DNA of 64,000 nucleotides from Streptomyces sp. A3M-1-3. Lineage in GTDB: Bacteria > Actinomycetota > Actinomycetes > Streptomycetales > Streptomycetaceae. The notes beneath the pieces were generated by a model. It ran no database searches. It was not told where the DNA came from and worked only from the letters and a program-made list of their open reading frames with translations. The stretch spans positions 1-64,000 of the forward strand of contig NZ_JANAVP010000027.1 in assembly GCF_024213665.1 (NCBI RefSeq). The letters are read 5' to 3'. Positions 34,878-43,381 of this stretch are shown piece after piece (positions within the stretch are counted from its first letter, which is position 1; each line of letters starts with the position of its first letter). Both the position numbers and the translations under genes were made by a program.

Positions 34878-36365
34878 ATGGCCGCGCACCCTGTGGACAC
34901 CGACGTCATCGTCGTGGGCGCCGGGCCGGTCGGTCTGATGCTCGCCGGTGAACTACGGACCGGCGGGGCGCGGGTGACCGTACTGGAGCGGCTGGCCGAA
35001 CCCACCACCGAGTCCCGCGCGTCGACCCTTCACGCCCGCACCATGGAGATCTTCGATCAACGAGGGCTGCTCGACGCATTGGGGCCGGCGCCCAACGACA
35101 TGGCCGGGCACTTCGGTGGCATCCGCCTGGACTTCAGCGGGCTGGACAGCCGATACCGGGGCCAGTGGAAGGTGCCGCAGGCCCGCACCGAGCAACTGCT
35201 GGGCAACTGGGCGGTAGGTCTCGGCGCGGTCGTCAGGCGCGGTCACGAGCTCGTGGGCCTGCGGCAGACCGAGTCGGGGGTCGAAGCCGAGGCGGAGGGC
35301 CCCGGCGGCCGGGTCCGGATTCGGGCCTCCTACCTGGTGGGATGCGACGGTGAGAGCAGTGCCGTACGGCGGCTTGCGGGCTTCGCCTTCCTCGGCACGG
35401 ACGCGACGCGGGAGCTGCTCCGTGCCGACGTGGCCGGTATCGACGTGCCCGACCGTCGGTTCGAACGCCACGAGCGCGGTCTGGCCATCGCCCACCGTCG
35501 GCCCGACGGGGTCACCCGGGTCATGGTGCACGAGTTCGGCAGGGCCGCCGCGGCACGCGCCGGGGAGCCGGAGTTCGCGGAGGTCGCCGCCACATGGGCG
35601 AGGGTCACCGGGGAGGACATCGGCGCGGGCAGGCCGATCTGGGTGAACGCGTTCGGGAACGCCCGTCGGCTGGCCGAGCGGTACCGCAGCGGCCGGGTGC
35701 TCCTCGCCGGGGACGCCGCCCACGTGCAGATGCCGGTCGGAGGCCAAGCCCTCAACCTGGGCCTGCAGGACGCCGTGAATCTGGGCTGGAAGCTGGCGGC
35801 GCAGGTGCTTGACTGGGCGCCGCAGGGCCTGCTCGACACCTACCACGACGAGCGGCGCGCCGTCGGCCGCCGTGTGCTGGCCAACATCGAGGCGCAGGCC
35901 ACGTTGCTGCTCGGCGGCGCGGAGGTGGAGCCGATGCGCGCGATCGTGGCCGAGCTGCTCGGCCACGGCGAGGTGGTCGGGCATCTGGCCGGCATGATCA
36001 GCGGCCTGGACGTCCGATACCCCGACGGAAGCGACGCCCCGCTGCTCGGCGGCCGGGTGCCGCACTGGGAGCTGACCGAGACCGGCCCGTCCAGTACTGC
36101 GGAGCTGCTCCGCACCGGCCGTGGGGTGCTGCTCGACTTCGCTGCCGGCCTGCCGCCGGAAGCGGTTGCCGGTTGGGCGGACCGGGTCCGCATGGTATCG
36201 GCCGCGACGCCGCACGGCCCTGAGACCGGGTCCCCGTTCGAACCCGCCGGCACGGTCGTCCGAGCGGTCCTGCTGCGCCCCGACGGTCACGTCGCATGGG
36301 CCGACGACTGTACGACACCTCTCCGTGCCGCGCTGCACCGTTGGTTCGGCACCCCAAACACATGA
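34878..36365 (+). CDS. FAD-dependent polyketide hydroxylase (PgaE/UrdE-like)
   Basis: A 495-residue class A flavoprotein monooxygenase. It has the Rossmann motif VGAGPVGLMLAGEL near residue 12, the DG motif VGCDGESSAVRRLAG near 155, and the GD motif RVLLAGDAAHVQMPVGGQALNLGLQDAVNLGWKLA near 275. A thioredoxin-like C-terminal domain ends LLRPDGHVAWADD. PgaE, UrdE and JadH, which oxidise angucycline C12 and related positions with NADPH and O2, share this build and this position right after the aromatase. The start 3 bp after the preceding stop indicates an operon. Confidence 0.9.
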   Translation: MAAHPVDTDVIVVGAGPVGLMLAGELRTGGARVTVLERLAEPTTESRASTLHARTMEIFDQRGLLDALGPAPNDMAGHFGGIRLDFSGLDSRYRGQWKVPQARTEQLLGNWAVGLGAVVRRGHELVGLRQTESGVEAEAEGPGGRVRIRASYLVGCDGESSAVRRLAGFAFLGTDATRELLRADVAGIDVPDRRFERHERGLAIAHRRPDGVTRVMVHEFGRAAAARAGEPEFAEVAATWARVTGEDIGAGRPIWVNAFGNARRLAERYRSGRVLLAGDAAHVQMPVGGQALNLGLQDAVNLGWKLAAQVLDWAPQGLLDTYHDERRAVGRRVLANIEAQATLLLGGAEVEPMRAIVAELLGHGEVVGHLAGMISGLDVRYPDGSDAPLLGGRVPHWELTETGPSSTAELLRTGRGVLLDFAAGLPPEAVAGWADRVRMVSAATPHGPETGSPFEPAGTVVRAVLLRPDGHVAWADDCTTPLRAALHRWFGTPNT

Positions 36366-36384
36366 TCAATAGAGAGCGCCTGCC

Positions 36385-36993
36385 ATGAACAAGACTGCAA
36401 GGAAACGACGCGGACCGGCTCCAGCGGGCGGTGCAGGCGTGCTGCCGGGCCCGGTGAAGGACCCCATGCCTGAGCTCATCGCCGAGCTGAGCGAGATCAA
36501 GGAGCAGGCCCGCACGGTGGACCCGGCCGCCTCGGAGCGGCAGCGGGCAAAGGGAAAGCTCACCGCCGGGGACCGCATCGACCTGCTGCTGGGCGAGGGG
36601 GCCTTCACCCAGATCGAGCAGCTGCGCCGGCACCGGGCCGACGGCTTCGGGCCGGAGACCGCCTACCACGCGGTGGAGCGCGGCCTGATCGACGATGTCA
36701 TCGACCCCGCTGAGGCACGTTCTGTGCTGGTCCGATCGCCGGCCACGCTCCACGACAAGCACGCCGACCTGCTGGTGCGCAAGCACAGCGATCCCCGCCC
36801 AGCGATCCGTGTGGTGAGGGGGCGCCCGACGGCCGAGGAGCTGGCCGTCGTGATCACGGTGCTGCTGGCGCGCCAGGAGGCCAGCTCTCCCACGCCAGGT
36901 CGGGCGCGCCGGGCCACCGCGGGCCGGCGGCGCCCCGAGCGGGCACCGGGGTACCCGTCGCCCCGCAGTTGGCAGTCGCCCGCCGATGCGTGA
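36385..36993 (+). pseudogene. Internally deleted acyl-CoA carboxylase beta fused to epsilon subunit
   Basis: The 202-residue frame joins three pieces. Residues ~20-92 match the start of a carboxyltransferase beta subunit (LIAELSEIKEQ, RQRAKGKLTAGDRIDLLLG, IEQLRRHRADGFGPET). Residues ~93-120 match its extreme C-terminus (AVERGLIDDVIDPAEARSVL). Residues ~135-200 match the small epsilon subunit (PAIRVVRGRPTAEELAVVITVLLAR, ending YPSPRSWQSPADA). The whole catalytic core, roughly 400 residues including acyl-CoA and carboxybiotin sites, is absent in frame. The intact gene at 63421 shows what is missing. It cannot carboxylate, but could retain subunit-binding. It is either a deletion relic or an assembly collapse. 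Confidence 0.75.
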
Positions 36994-37091
36994 AAGCGCC
37001 CGGGCACAGCCGCTGCTGTTCGCCATCGAGGGTGGCGACACCCCGCACACCTGGGAGACCGGGCAAGTCTGGCTGAAGGGAAGCGTATGAG
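36987..37091 (+). CDS. Possible 34-residue coupled ORF
   Basis: The ATG lies inside the end of the carboxylase relic and the stop overlaps the next gene as ATGA. It reads MRESARAQPLLFAIEGGDTPHTWETG and ends VWLKGSV. Overlaps at both ends and G/C-biased codons make it worth noting, and it could be the tail of a lost enzyme. The length gives no family. Confidence 0.25.
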
Positions 37092-37722
37092 GCTCACCGT
37101 TTTCGGGGCGACTGGCGGCACCGGCATCCACGTTGTCCGTCAGGCCTTGGGCGCCGGTCACCGGGTGACGGCCGTCGTGCGCGATCCGGCCGCGTTGACG
37201 ATCCGGCATGAAGCACTGGAGGTGCGGGTCGCCGACGTGACCGACCCGGGGGCGCTGCGGCCGCTCCTGACCGGACGGGAGGCGGCGATCTCCGCCCTTG
37301 GCGCGCGCGGCAACGCCTGTGCGGGTATCGCGTCGGCGGCGACCCGGGCGATCGTCGAGGCAGCACAGGACTGTGGGGTGCGGCGGTTCCTCGCGGTGAG
37401 TGCCGCTCCGGTCGGCTCGGTCCCCAAGGGGGAGAGCCTGCTGATGCGTACCGTGATCCTGCCTTTGGTGTCCCGGACATTTCGGCCGCAGTACGACGAT
37501 CTCGCGGTGATGGAGGACCTCATCGAGGGCAGCGCCCTGGACTGGACGATCGTGCGCCCCCCACGGCTGCTGGACCGGCCGCTGTCCCTGGAGTACCGCA
37601 GGGTTGTCGGCGGCAACGTGCCGAAGGCCCATTCCGTTTCCCGGGCCGACCTTGCCCACGCCGTCCTGGCGATGTTGGACGACCCGGCGACGGTGCGGCA
37701 GCCGGTGGGCGTCGCACGCTGA
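37087..37722 (+). CDS. NAD(P)-binding reductase (SDR/NmrA-like)
   Basis: A 211-residue single-domain atypical SDR. The dinucleotide motif is FGATGGTGIHVV near residue 6. SAAPVGSVPKGESLL and a WTIVRPPRLLD strand are typical of the NAD(P)H-binding family that includes flavin- and quinone-reducing enzymes. In angucycline clusters relatives reduce quinones or act with oxygenases. ATG 37087 has AAGGGAA upstream. It is followed 25 bp later by a second FAD hydroxylase, so the pair may act in sequence. The exact reaction is unknown. Confidence 0.85.
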   Translation: MRLTVFGATGGTGIHVVRQALGAGHRVTAVVRDPAALTIRHEALEVRVADVTDPGALRPLLTGREAAISALGARGNACAGIASAATRAIVEAAQDCGVRRFLAVSAAPVGSVPKGESLLMRTVILPLVSRTFRPQYDDLAVMEDLIEGSALDWTIVRPPRLLDRPLSLEYRRVVGGNVPKAHSVSRADLAHAVLAMLDDPATVRQPVGVAR

Positions 37723-37749
37723 GCCCCGAATCTGAACAGGAGACCATTG

Positions 37750-39246
37750 ATGGATGCTGCATTCGACGCCGAGGTCATCGTCGTCGGCGCCGGGCCGACC
37801 GGGCTCATGCTCGCAGGAGAGCTGCGCCTGGCCGGGGTCGAGGTCGTCGTGCTGGACCGGCTGATCGAACCGACCACCGAATCACGCGGGTTGGGCTTCA
37901 CCCCGAGGACCATGGAGGTGTTCGCGCAACGCGGCCTGGTGGACCGGTTCGACGTGCTGGACACCCCGCTCCAGACGACCACCCGCGGGCACTTCGGCGG
38001 GCTGCCGCTGGACTTCGGAGTGTTCCCCCACGCCCATCCGGCCGTCGTGAACCTTCCGCAGGTCCACACCGAGACGATGCTGCGCGGCTGGGTCGCGGAG
38101 CTCGGATGCGACCTGCGCCGCGGCCATACGGTCGTCGGCCTGACCGACACCGGCGAGACCGTGGAGGTCCAGGTCGAAGGGCCCAACGGGCCGCTGGTGC
38201 TGCGCACGCGGTACCTGGTCGGGTGCGACGGCGGCCGCAGCATGGTCCGCGGGCTGGGCGGTTTCGACTTCCCCGGCACCCCCGCCACTCTCGAGCTGTT
38301 CCTCGCCGACGTGCGCGGTTGCGACATCCGGCCACGCTTCATCGGTGAGTGGCTGCCCGGCGGGGTCGCGATGTCAGCCCCCATCGGTGACGGGATAGAC
38401 CGGGTCGTGGTGTGCGAACGGGACACGCCCCCGCAACGGCGCACCGAGCCGCCGACGTTCAGCGAGGTCGCCGCCAGCTGGCAGCGGCTCACGGGAGAGG
38501 ACATCAGCCAGGGCGAGGCGCTGTGGGTGAGCGCCTTCGGCGACGCCACGCGACTGGCGACCGAGTACCGCAGGGGGAGGGTGCTGCTCGCGGGGGACGC
38601 CGCGCACGTCCACCTCCCGGCGGGCGGGCTCGGCATGAACACCGGCATTCAGGACGCCTTCAACCTCGGCTGGAAGCTCGCCGCCGTGGTGCGTGGCCGG
38701 GCCCCGGGCACGCTGCTCGACACCTACCACGACGAACGGCACCCGGTGGGCACACGGCTGCTCAACAACACCCGGGCCCAAGGGCTGCTCTTCCTGGGCG
38801 GCACCGAGATGCAGCCGCTCCGCGACGTGCTCGGCGAGCTCACCGACCACGAGGTCGTGCACCGGCACCTGGCCGGAATGGTCAGCGGGCTGGAGATCCG
38901 CTACCCGATGGGCCCGGGTGACCACCCGCTGCTCGGTCTGTGCATGCCGGACCTCGAGCTCGCCGACGAGGCGGGGACGACCACGGTGTTCCCGTTGCTG
39001 CGCGAGGGGCGCGGCCTCCTGCTGGACCTCGCCGACGACGAGTCCGTACGGCAGTCCGCGCAGCCGTGGGCCGACCGGGTGGACGTGGTGACCGCCAAGC
39101 CGGCCGCCGATTCCTCGGTCCCGCAGGTGGACGCCGTGCTGGTGCGGCCCGACGGGCACGTGGCGTGGGCCGCGCCCGGCGGGCAGGAGGAGCTGACCGA
39201 CGCGCTGGGCCGTTGGTTCGGCGCTCCTGTCACCCCGGTGAGCTGA
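37750..39246 (+). CDS. FAD-dependent polyketide monooxygenase 2
   Basis: A 498-residue class A flavoprotein hydroxylase similar to the product at 34878. It shows VGAGPTGLMLAGELRLAGVEVVVLDR at the start, the DG motif VGCDGGRSMVRGLGGFDFPG, and the GD motif RVLLAGDAAHVHLPAGGLGMNTGIQDAFNLGWKLA. The C-terminal domain ends LVRPDGHVAWAAPGG. ATG 37750 is preferred over TTG 37747, with AGGAGACC upstream. Such second oxygenases (JadF, GilOI, UrdM N-terminal half) modify ring A/B positions or cleave rings oxidatively. Which one applies here cannot be read. Confidence 0.9.
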   Translation: MDAAFDAEVIVVGAGPTGLMLAGELRLAGVEVVVLDRLIEPTTESRGLGFTPRTMEVFAQRGLVDRFDVLDTPLQTTTRGHFGGLPLDFGVFPHAHPAVVNLPQVHTETMLRGWVAELGCDLRRGHTVVGLTDTGETVEVQVEGPNGPLVLRTRYLVGCDGGRSMVRGLGGFDFPGTPATLELFLADVRGCDIRPRFIGEWLPGGVAMSAPIGDGIDRVVVCERDTPPQRRTEPPTFSEVAASWQRLTGEDISQGEALWVSAFGDATRLATEYRRGRVLLAGDAAHVHLPAGGLGMNTGIQDAFNLGWKLAAVVRGRAPGTLLDTYHDERHPVGTRLLNNTRAQGLLFLGGTEMQPLRDVLGELTDHEVVHRHLAGMVSGLEIRYPMGPGDHPLLGLCMPDLELADEAGTTTVFPLLREGRGLLLDLADDESVRQSAQPWADRVDVVTAKPAADSSVPQVDAVLVRPDGHVAWAAPGGQEELTDALGRWFGAPVTPVS

Positions 39247-39264
39247 GAGCAGAGGAAGATGCAC

Positions 39265-39777
39265 ATGCCGCACGACGCGGACCGACTGCGCCGACTCGCC
39301 GACCGGATGGACGTCCAGGACCTGGTCGACCGCTATTTGGCCGGTCTGGACGAGGCGGAGTTCGACGACGCCTGGGCACGGTCGATCTTCACTGAGGACG
39401 GCAGGTTCCAGTTCCTGATGGGCGGTCACGACGGCGTGGCCGGCATGGCCGAGTTCACCGCCGCGATGATGGGCAAGTGGCGGCGGACCCACCACGTGGC
39501 CGCCGGCCACCTCGTCGAGATCGACGGGGACCGGGCGCGGGTGAGGGGAAACCTGATCGCCACCCACCTGCACCCCCAAGAGGCGACACCGGAGAAGCCG
39601 CCCGGGCGGTCAGAGGCGCAAGAGACGCCCGGGGCTCCCGAGCCCTTCCAGGTCGGGGACCGCTTCGAGGGCGAGGCGGTGCGGACCGAGGCCGGCTGGC
39701 GCTTCGCGCGGCTCGCGTTCGAGGTGGTCTGGACCCGCGGCACACCGCCGGGGCGCGTCGACATCCACGACAGCTAG
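39265..39777 (+). CDS. NTF2-like (SnoaL/polyketide hydroxylase-like) protein
   Basis: A 170-residue cone-shaped NTF2-fold protein. Family features are LADRMDVQDLVDRYLAGLDEAEFDDAWARSIFTEDGRF near the start, MGGHDGVAGMAEFTAAMMGKWRRTHHV in the middle, and FEGEAVRTEAGWRFARLAFEVVWTRG at the end. Such proteins serve as cyclases, hydroxylases or dehydratases in aromatic polyketide pathways. ATG 39265 is chosen over ATG 39259, because AGAGGAAG directly abuts the latter. It sits between an FAD hydroxylase and the glycosyltransferase. The substrate is unknown. Confidence 0.85.
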   Translation: MPHDADRLRRLADRMDVQDLVDRYLAGLDEAEFDDAWARSIFTEDGRFQFLMGGHDGVAGMAEFTAAMMGKWRRTHHVAAGHLVEIDGDRARVRGNLIATHLHPQEATPEKPPGRSEAQETPGAPEPFQVGDRFEGEAVRTEAGWRFARLAFEVVWTRGTPPGRVDIHDS

Positions 39778-39787
39778 GGGCATTCAC

Positions 39788-41059
39788 GTGCGAGTTCTCT
39801 TCGCGGTCGCACCGCTGACCGCGCATCTGTACCCCAGCATCCCGCTGGCATGGGCGCTGCAGAGCGCCGGACACGAAGTGCGGGTGGCCAGCAACACCGG
39901 TCTGGTCGGGCAGATCACCGCAGCCGGTCTCACGGCGGTCGATCTCGGCGAACGCACCTCGCCGCCCGCGCCGATCACCGACGGGGCGCTGGACCGCTTC
40001 AGCGACGCACTCGGGTTCGAGGCCGGCTCCGACTTCGACCAGCTCTGGCGGGCGACCGGCTACTACCTGATGGCCGCGTATTCGCGGTACCACCCGGACG
40101 AGGAGGGACGGCAGGAGCTCGCCGACAACCTGGTCGAGGCCGCCCGCAACTGGCAACCGGACCTGGTGATCTGGGATCCGGCATGTCCGGTGGGATCGGT
40201 CGCGGCCCGCGAGTGCGGGGCCGCGTCCGCTCGGATGATGTGGGGCCCTGACTACTTCGGCTGGATCCGTAGGCGCTTGGTCGAACGCATGAATGACCCG
40301 GCGTCCGCGGTGAGCGCGGACACGGATCCGCTCGCCGCGCTCCTGGCGCCGGTGTTCGGGCGGTTCGGCCATGACTTCTCCGAACAGTTGCTGTTCGGCG
40401 ACTTGACTGTGGACCCGATCCCCTCGCAGCTGCCCAGGCCCGACGGGCTGCGCCGGGTCCCGATGCGCTGGGTGCCGTACACCGGGGCGGCCCCGGTGAC
40501 GCAGTGGTTGTCGCAGCCACCGTCGCGGCCCCGGGTGTGCCTGTCGCTGGGCGTCACCGGGCGCACGGTCCACGACGGCCCGGACACGCGGATCACGGCC
40601 GCCTTCGAGGCGGTGGCCGACATGGACATCGAGGTGGTCGCCACGGTCAACGCCACTCAGTTGGGGGAGGACACGCGCGTCCCCGACAACGTACGGATAT
40701 TCGACTACATCCCGCTCACTCAGGTGATGCCGACCTGTTCAGCGATCATCCACCACGGTGGCTTCGGCACGTTCTTCGCGGCGGCCGCGCACCGGGTGCC
40801 CCAGATGATCGTCATGGAGGAGCTGGGCAGCGCGCTGTCCAGTACCCGCTATCTGGAGGCCAGGGGCGCGGGCGTGGCCCTCCCCAGCGACGGCCTGACC
40901 GCGGCGCAGGTGGGCGGCGGGCTTTCCAGGATGCTGACCGAGCCGTCGTTCCGACGGGGGGCCGCCGCCGTGTACGCGGACCTGACCTCCGTCCCCGGCC
41001 CCGGCGAGATCGTGCCGGTACTGGAGCGGATGGCCGCGCAGTACCGTACCCGGGACTGA
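39788..41059 (+). CDS. Glycosyltransferase (GT1, UrdGT/LanGT type)
   Basis: A 423-residue glycosyltransferase of the antibiotic GT-B group that transfers a TDP-deoxysugar to the aromatic aglycone. It begins RVLFAVAPLTAHLYPSIPLAWALQSAGHEV. The donor-binding C-terminal motif is IIHHGGFGTFFAAAAHRVPQMIV near residue 325, and the acceptor half contains WRATGYYLMAAYSRYHPDEEG. GTG 39788 follows AGGGG. It is the only glycosyltransferase in the window, so either a single sugar is added or more enzymes lie to the right. C- versus O-linkage cannot be decided by eye. Confidence 0.93.
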   Translation: MRVLFAVAPLTAHLYPSIPLAWALQSAGHEVRVASNTGLVGQITAAGLTAVDLGERTSPPAPITDGALDRFSDALGFEAGSDFDQLWRATGYYLMAAYSRYHPDEEGRQELADNLVEAARNWQPDLVIWDPACPVGSVAARECGAASARMMWGPDYFGWIRRRLVERMNDPASAVSADTDPLAALLAPVFGRFGHDFSEQLLFGDLTVDPIPSQLPRPDGLRRVPMRWVPYTGAAPVTQWLSQPPSRPRVCLSLGVTGRTVHDGPDTRITAAFEAVADMDIEVVATVNATQLGEDTRVPDNVRIFDYIPLTQVMPTCSAIIHHGGFGTFFAAAAHRVPQMIVMEELGSALSSTRYLEARGAGVALPSDGLTAAQVGGGLSRMLTEPSFRRGAAAVYADLTSVPGPGEIVPVLERMAAQYRTRD

Positions 41060-41066
41060 ACCGGAC

Positions 41067-41642
41067 ATGGATGTAGTCGAGACCCGGGTGCCGGGCGCGT
41101 TCGTGTTCACCCCGAAGCAGATCCGCGATGAGCGGGGCGCGTTCTTCGAAGCGTTCCGCTGCAACCAGATCGAGGCGGTCACCGGGCGTCCCTTCCGGCC
41201 CGAACAGATCAACTACTCGGTGTCCCGGCGGAACACCCTCCGCGGTGTCCACGGGGTGGCCGTACCGCCGGGACAGGCCAAGTACGTCACCTGCGTCCGC
41301 GGGGCGCTTCGCGACATCGTCGTCGACCTGCGGGTGGGTTCGCCCACCTTCGGTGCGCACCACGTGACCCTGCTGGACGCCGAGTCCGGGCGGTGCGTGT
41401 ACGTGCCGGAGGGGGTCGGGCACGGATTCCTGTCCCTCACCGACGACGCCTGCATCTGTTACGTGGTCTCCACGCCGTACGTGCCCGGCACGCAGATCGA
41501 CGTCAACCCGCTCGACCCCGACCTGGCGCTCCCGTGGGGGTTCAGCGAGCCGCCACTGATGTCGGGGAAGGACGCGAACGCACCCGGGGTGCATGCGGCG
41601 CTCGCCTCGGGGGCGCTCGCGGACTGGCACGACGTGCGCTGA
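41067..41642 (+). CDS. TDP-4-keto-6-deoxyhexose 3,5-epimerase (RmlC-like)
   Basis: A 191-residue cupin. FVFTPKQIRDERGAFFEAFR at the start is the RmlC F.D.RG.F.E.F pattern. NTLRGVHGVAVPPGQAKYVTCVRG holds the catalytic His with the substrate-binding Arg (usual LRGLHYQ). VPEGVGHGFLSLTDDACICYVVSTPY has the Tyr-containing strand, and VNPLDPDLALPW the Asp. It would invert C5 (and/or C3) of the TDP-4-keto sugar, giving an L-configured deoxysugar such as L-rhodinose; UrdZ1, LanZ1 and EvaD are of this type. It starts 7 bp after the glycosyltransferase stop. Confidence 0.92.
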   Translation: MDVVETRVPGAFVFTPKQIRDERGAFFEAFRCNQIEAVTGRPFRPEQINYSVSRRNTLRGVHGVAVPPGQAKYVTCVRGALRDIVVDLRVGSPTFGAHHVTLLDAESGRCVYVPEGVGHGFLSLTDDACICYVVSTPYVPGTQIDVNPLDPDLALPWGFSEPPLMSGKDANAPGVHAALASGALADWHDVR

Positions 41643-41718
41643 TCCTGCCGGACGGGGCGTACGGGACACCTCGGGGCAGTGCGCGAAACAGCCGACGGAG
41701 CCTCAGCAAGATCAGGTC

Positions 41719-41749
41719 TTGACCTCAACTCGGCTTGAGGTTCTAGGGT
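41719..41749 (+). promoter_or_regulatory. SoxR-type promoter of the exporter gene
   Basis: TTGACC (-35, 41719-41724) and TAGGGT (-10, 41744-41749) are separated by exactly 19 bp. The spacer contains the dyad CCTCAACTCGGCTTGAGG (41723-41740), with perfect 6-bp outer arms as in SoxR boxes. MerR-family activators twist such long spacers to open them. In Streptomyces, SoxR is activated by its own redox-active antibiotics and switches on exporters and quinone reductases. No soxR gene is visible in the window. The exporter starts 42 bp downstream. Confidence 0.85.
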
Positions 41750-41790
41750 TCGGTCGTTCGGCGCTCAATGACAACGCAGGGAGATTCATT

Positions 41791-43380
41791 TTGATTACCG
41801 ACGGCGATAAGTCGGAAGCACCACGGGCGACCCGTAGAGAATGGCTGGGGCTGGCGGTCCTCGCGCTTCCGACCATGCTCATCGCCATGGACCTGACCGT
41901 GCTGCACCTGGCATTACCCACGCTCACGGCCGACCTGCGGCCCGGCAACACCGAGTTGTTGTGGATCGTGGACATCTACGGCTTCCTCATCGCCGGCTTC
42001 CTCATCCCCATGGGCGCGATCGGGGACAGGATCGGCCGCCGGCGGCTGCTGCTGATCGGCGCGGCCGCGTTCGGAGTGGCCTCGGTGCTCTCGGCATTCG
42101 CGGCCAACCCGACGATGCTCATCGCTGCCCGGGCGCTGCTGGGCATCGCGGGCGCCACGCTGATGCCCTCCACCCTCTCCCTGATCCGGGTCATGTTCCA
42201 GGACCCCAAGCAGCAGGGTGCTGCGATCGGCGCCTGGACCGGCTTCTTCGGCCTCGGTACGGTGATCGGCCCGCTGGTCGGCGGGACCTTCCTGGAGCTC
42301 TTCTGGTGGGGCGCGGTCTTCGTGATCGGCGTTCCCGTGATGGCGCTGCTGCTCGTCCTCGGCCCGATGCTGCTGCCTGAGTACCGGGACCGATCGGTCG
42401 CCCGTCCGGACCTCATCAGCGCCGTCATGTCCGTCATCGGCATGCTCGCCCTGATCTTCGGTCTCAAGCGGATCGCCGAGAGCGGGCTGGGCCTGGAGTC
42501 GGGCGTCCCGATCGTGTTCGGCCTGGTGCTCGCCATGCTGTTCGTGTACCGCCAGAGCCGCCTGGCCCAGCCCCTGGTGGACCTCAAGCTGTTCAGCAAC
42601 AGCCTGTTCGGCACCGCGCTGGGCATGCTGGTGCTCGCCACCCTGCTCTCCGCCGGACTGCAGTTCTTCGTCATCCAGTATCTGCAGCTCGTTCGGGGCC
42701 TGTCCCCGGTCCAGGCCGGGCTCTGGTCGCTGCCGATCACCCTCGGAGTCATGGTCGGCGCGATGGGTGGGCCGGCGCTCGCCGGGCGGGTGAAGCTCAG
42801 CAATCTGCTTGCCGGGGGCCTGGTGGTCTCCGCGCTCGGCATGGTGATGCTGACCCGCGTCAGCGGCCCCTCCGACCTGTTCCTCGCGGTGGGCGGGACG
42901 GCCGTCATCGGTCTCGGGCTCGGCCCGATGATCTCGCTCGGCACCGGACTGATCGTGGGTGCGGCCCCGCCCGAGCGGGCCGGTGCCGCGTCCGCGTTGG
43001 CCGCGACCGGCCCCGAACTCGGCAGCGCGCTGGGGGTCGCGGTGATCGGTAGCGTCGGCTTCGCGGTGTACCGGTCCAACCTGGCCGACCGGCTCCCCGA
43101 TGGGCTCTCCGCACGGGACACCGACGCGGCGAAGGACACCCTCGCTGCCGCGGTGGACACCGCCCGCGGGCTTCCCACCGAGGTCGCCGACCGATTGTTG
43201 GCGGTGGCCCGCGACTCCTTTGTACAGGGCCTCCAGACGACCGCGGTCGTCGGTGCGGTGCTCGCCCTGCTGCTGGCAGCGGCGGCCGCGACCCTGTTGC
43301 GCAACGCCCAAATGCCGGGTCCTCCGCCGGTCACGGAGGCGGACGACACGGCGAAGCCTCTAGAGAAAGCGGACAACTGA
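41791..43380 (+). CDS. MFS drug exporter (DHA2, 14-TM, EmrB/QacA type)
   Basis: A 529-residue transporter of the proton-coupled 14-helix drug-export family. REWLGLAVLALPTMLIAMDLTVLHLALPTLTADL is helix 1 with the DHA2 motif. WIVDIYGFLIAGFLIPMGAIGDRIGRRRLL carries motif A, and ALLGIAGATLMPSTLSLIRVMF and GAWTGFFGLGTVIGPLVGGTFLE carry motif C. It should export the cluster's product and confer self-resistance. The start is TTG 41791, 8 nt after GGGAG; there is no in-frame ATG nearby. Its own SoxR-type promoter lies 42 bp upstream. A GTG-started small gene follows after 1 bp. Confidence 0.93.
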   Translation: MITDGDKSEAPRATRREWLGLAVLALPTMLIAMDLTVLHLALPTLTADLRPGNTELLWIVDIYGFLIAGFLIPMGAIGDRIGRRRLLLIGAAAFGVASVLSAFAANPTMLIAARALLGIAGATLMPSTLSLIRVMFQDPKQQGAAIGAWTGFFGLGTVIGPLVGGTFLELFWWGAVFVIGVPVMALLLVLGPMLLPEYRDRSVARPDLISAVMSVIGMLALIFGLKRIAESGLGLESGVPIVFGLVLAMLFVYRQSRLAQPLVDLKLFSNSLFGTALGMLVLATLLSAGLQFFVIQYLQLVRGLSPVQAGLWSLPITLGVMVGAMGGPALAGRVKLSNLLAGGLVVSALGMVMLTRVSGPSDLFLAVGGTAVIGLGLGPMISLGTGLIVGAAPPERAGAASALAATGPELGSALGVAVIGSVGFAVYRSNLADRLPDGLSARDTDAAKDTLAAAVDTARGLPTEVADRLLAVARDSFVQGLQTTAVVGAVLALLLAAAAATLLRNAQMPGPPPVTEADDTAKPLEKADN

Positions 43381-43381
43381 C

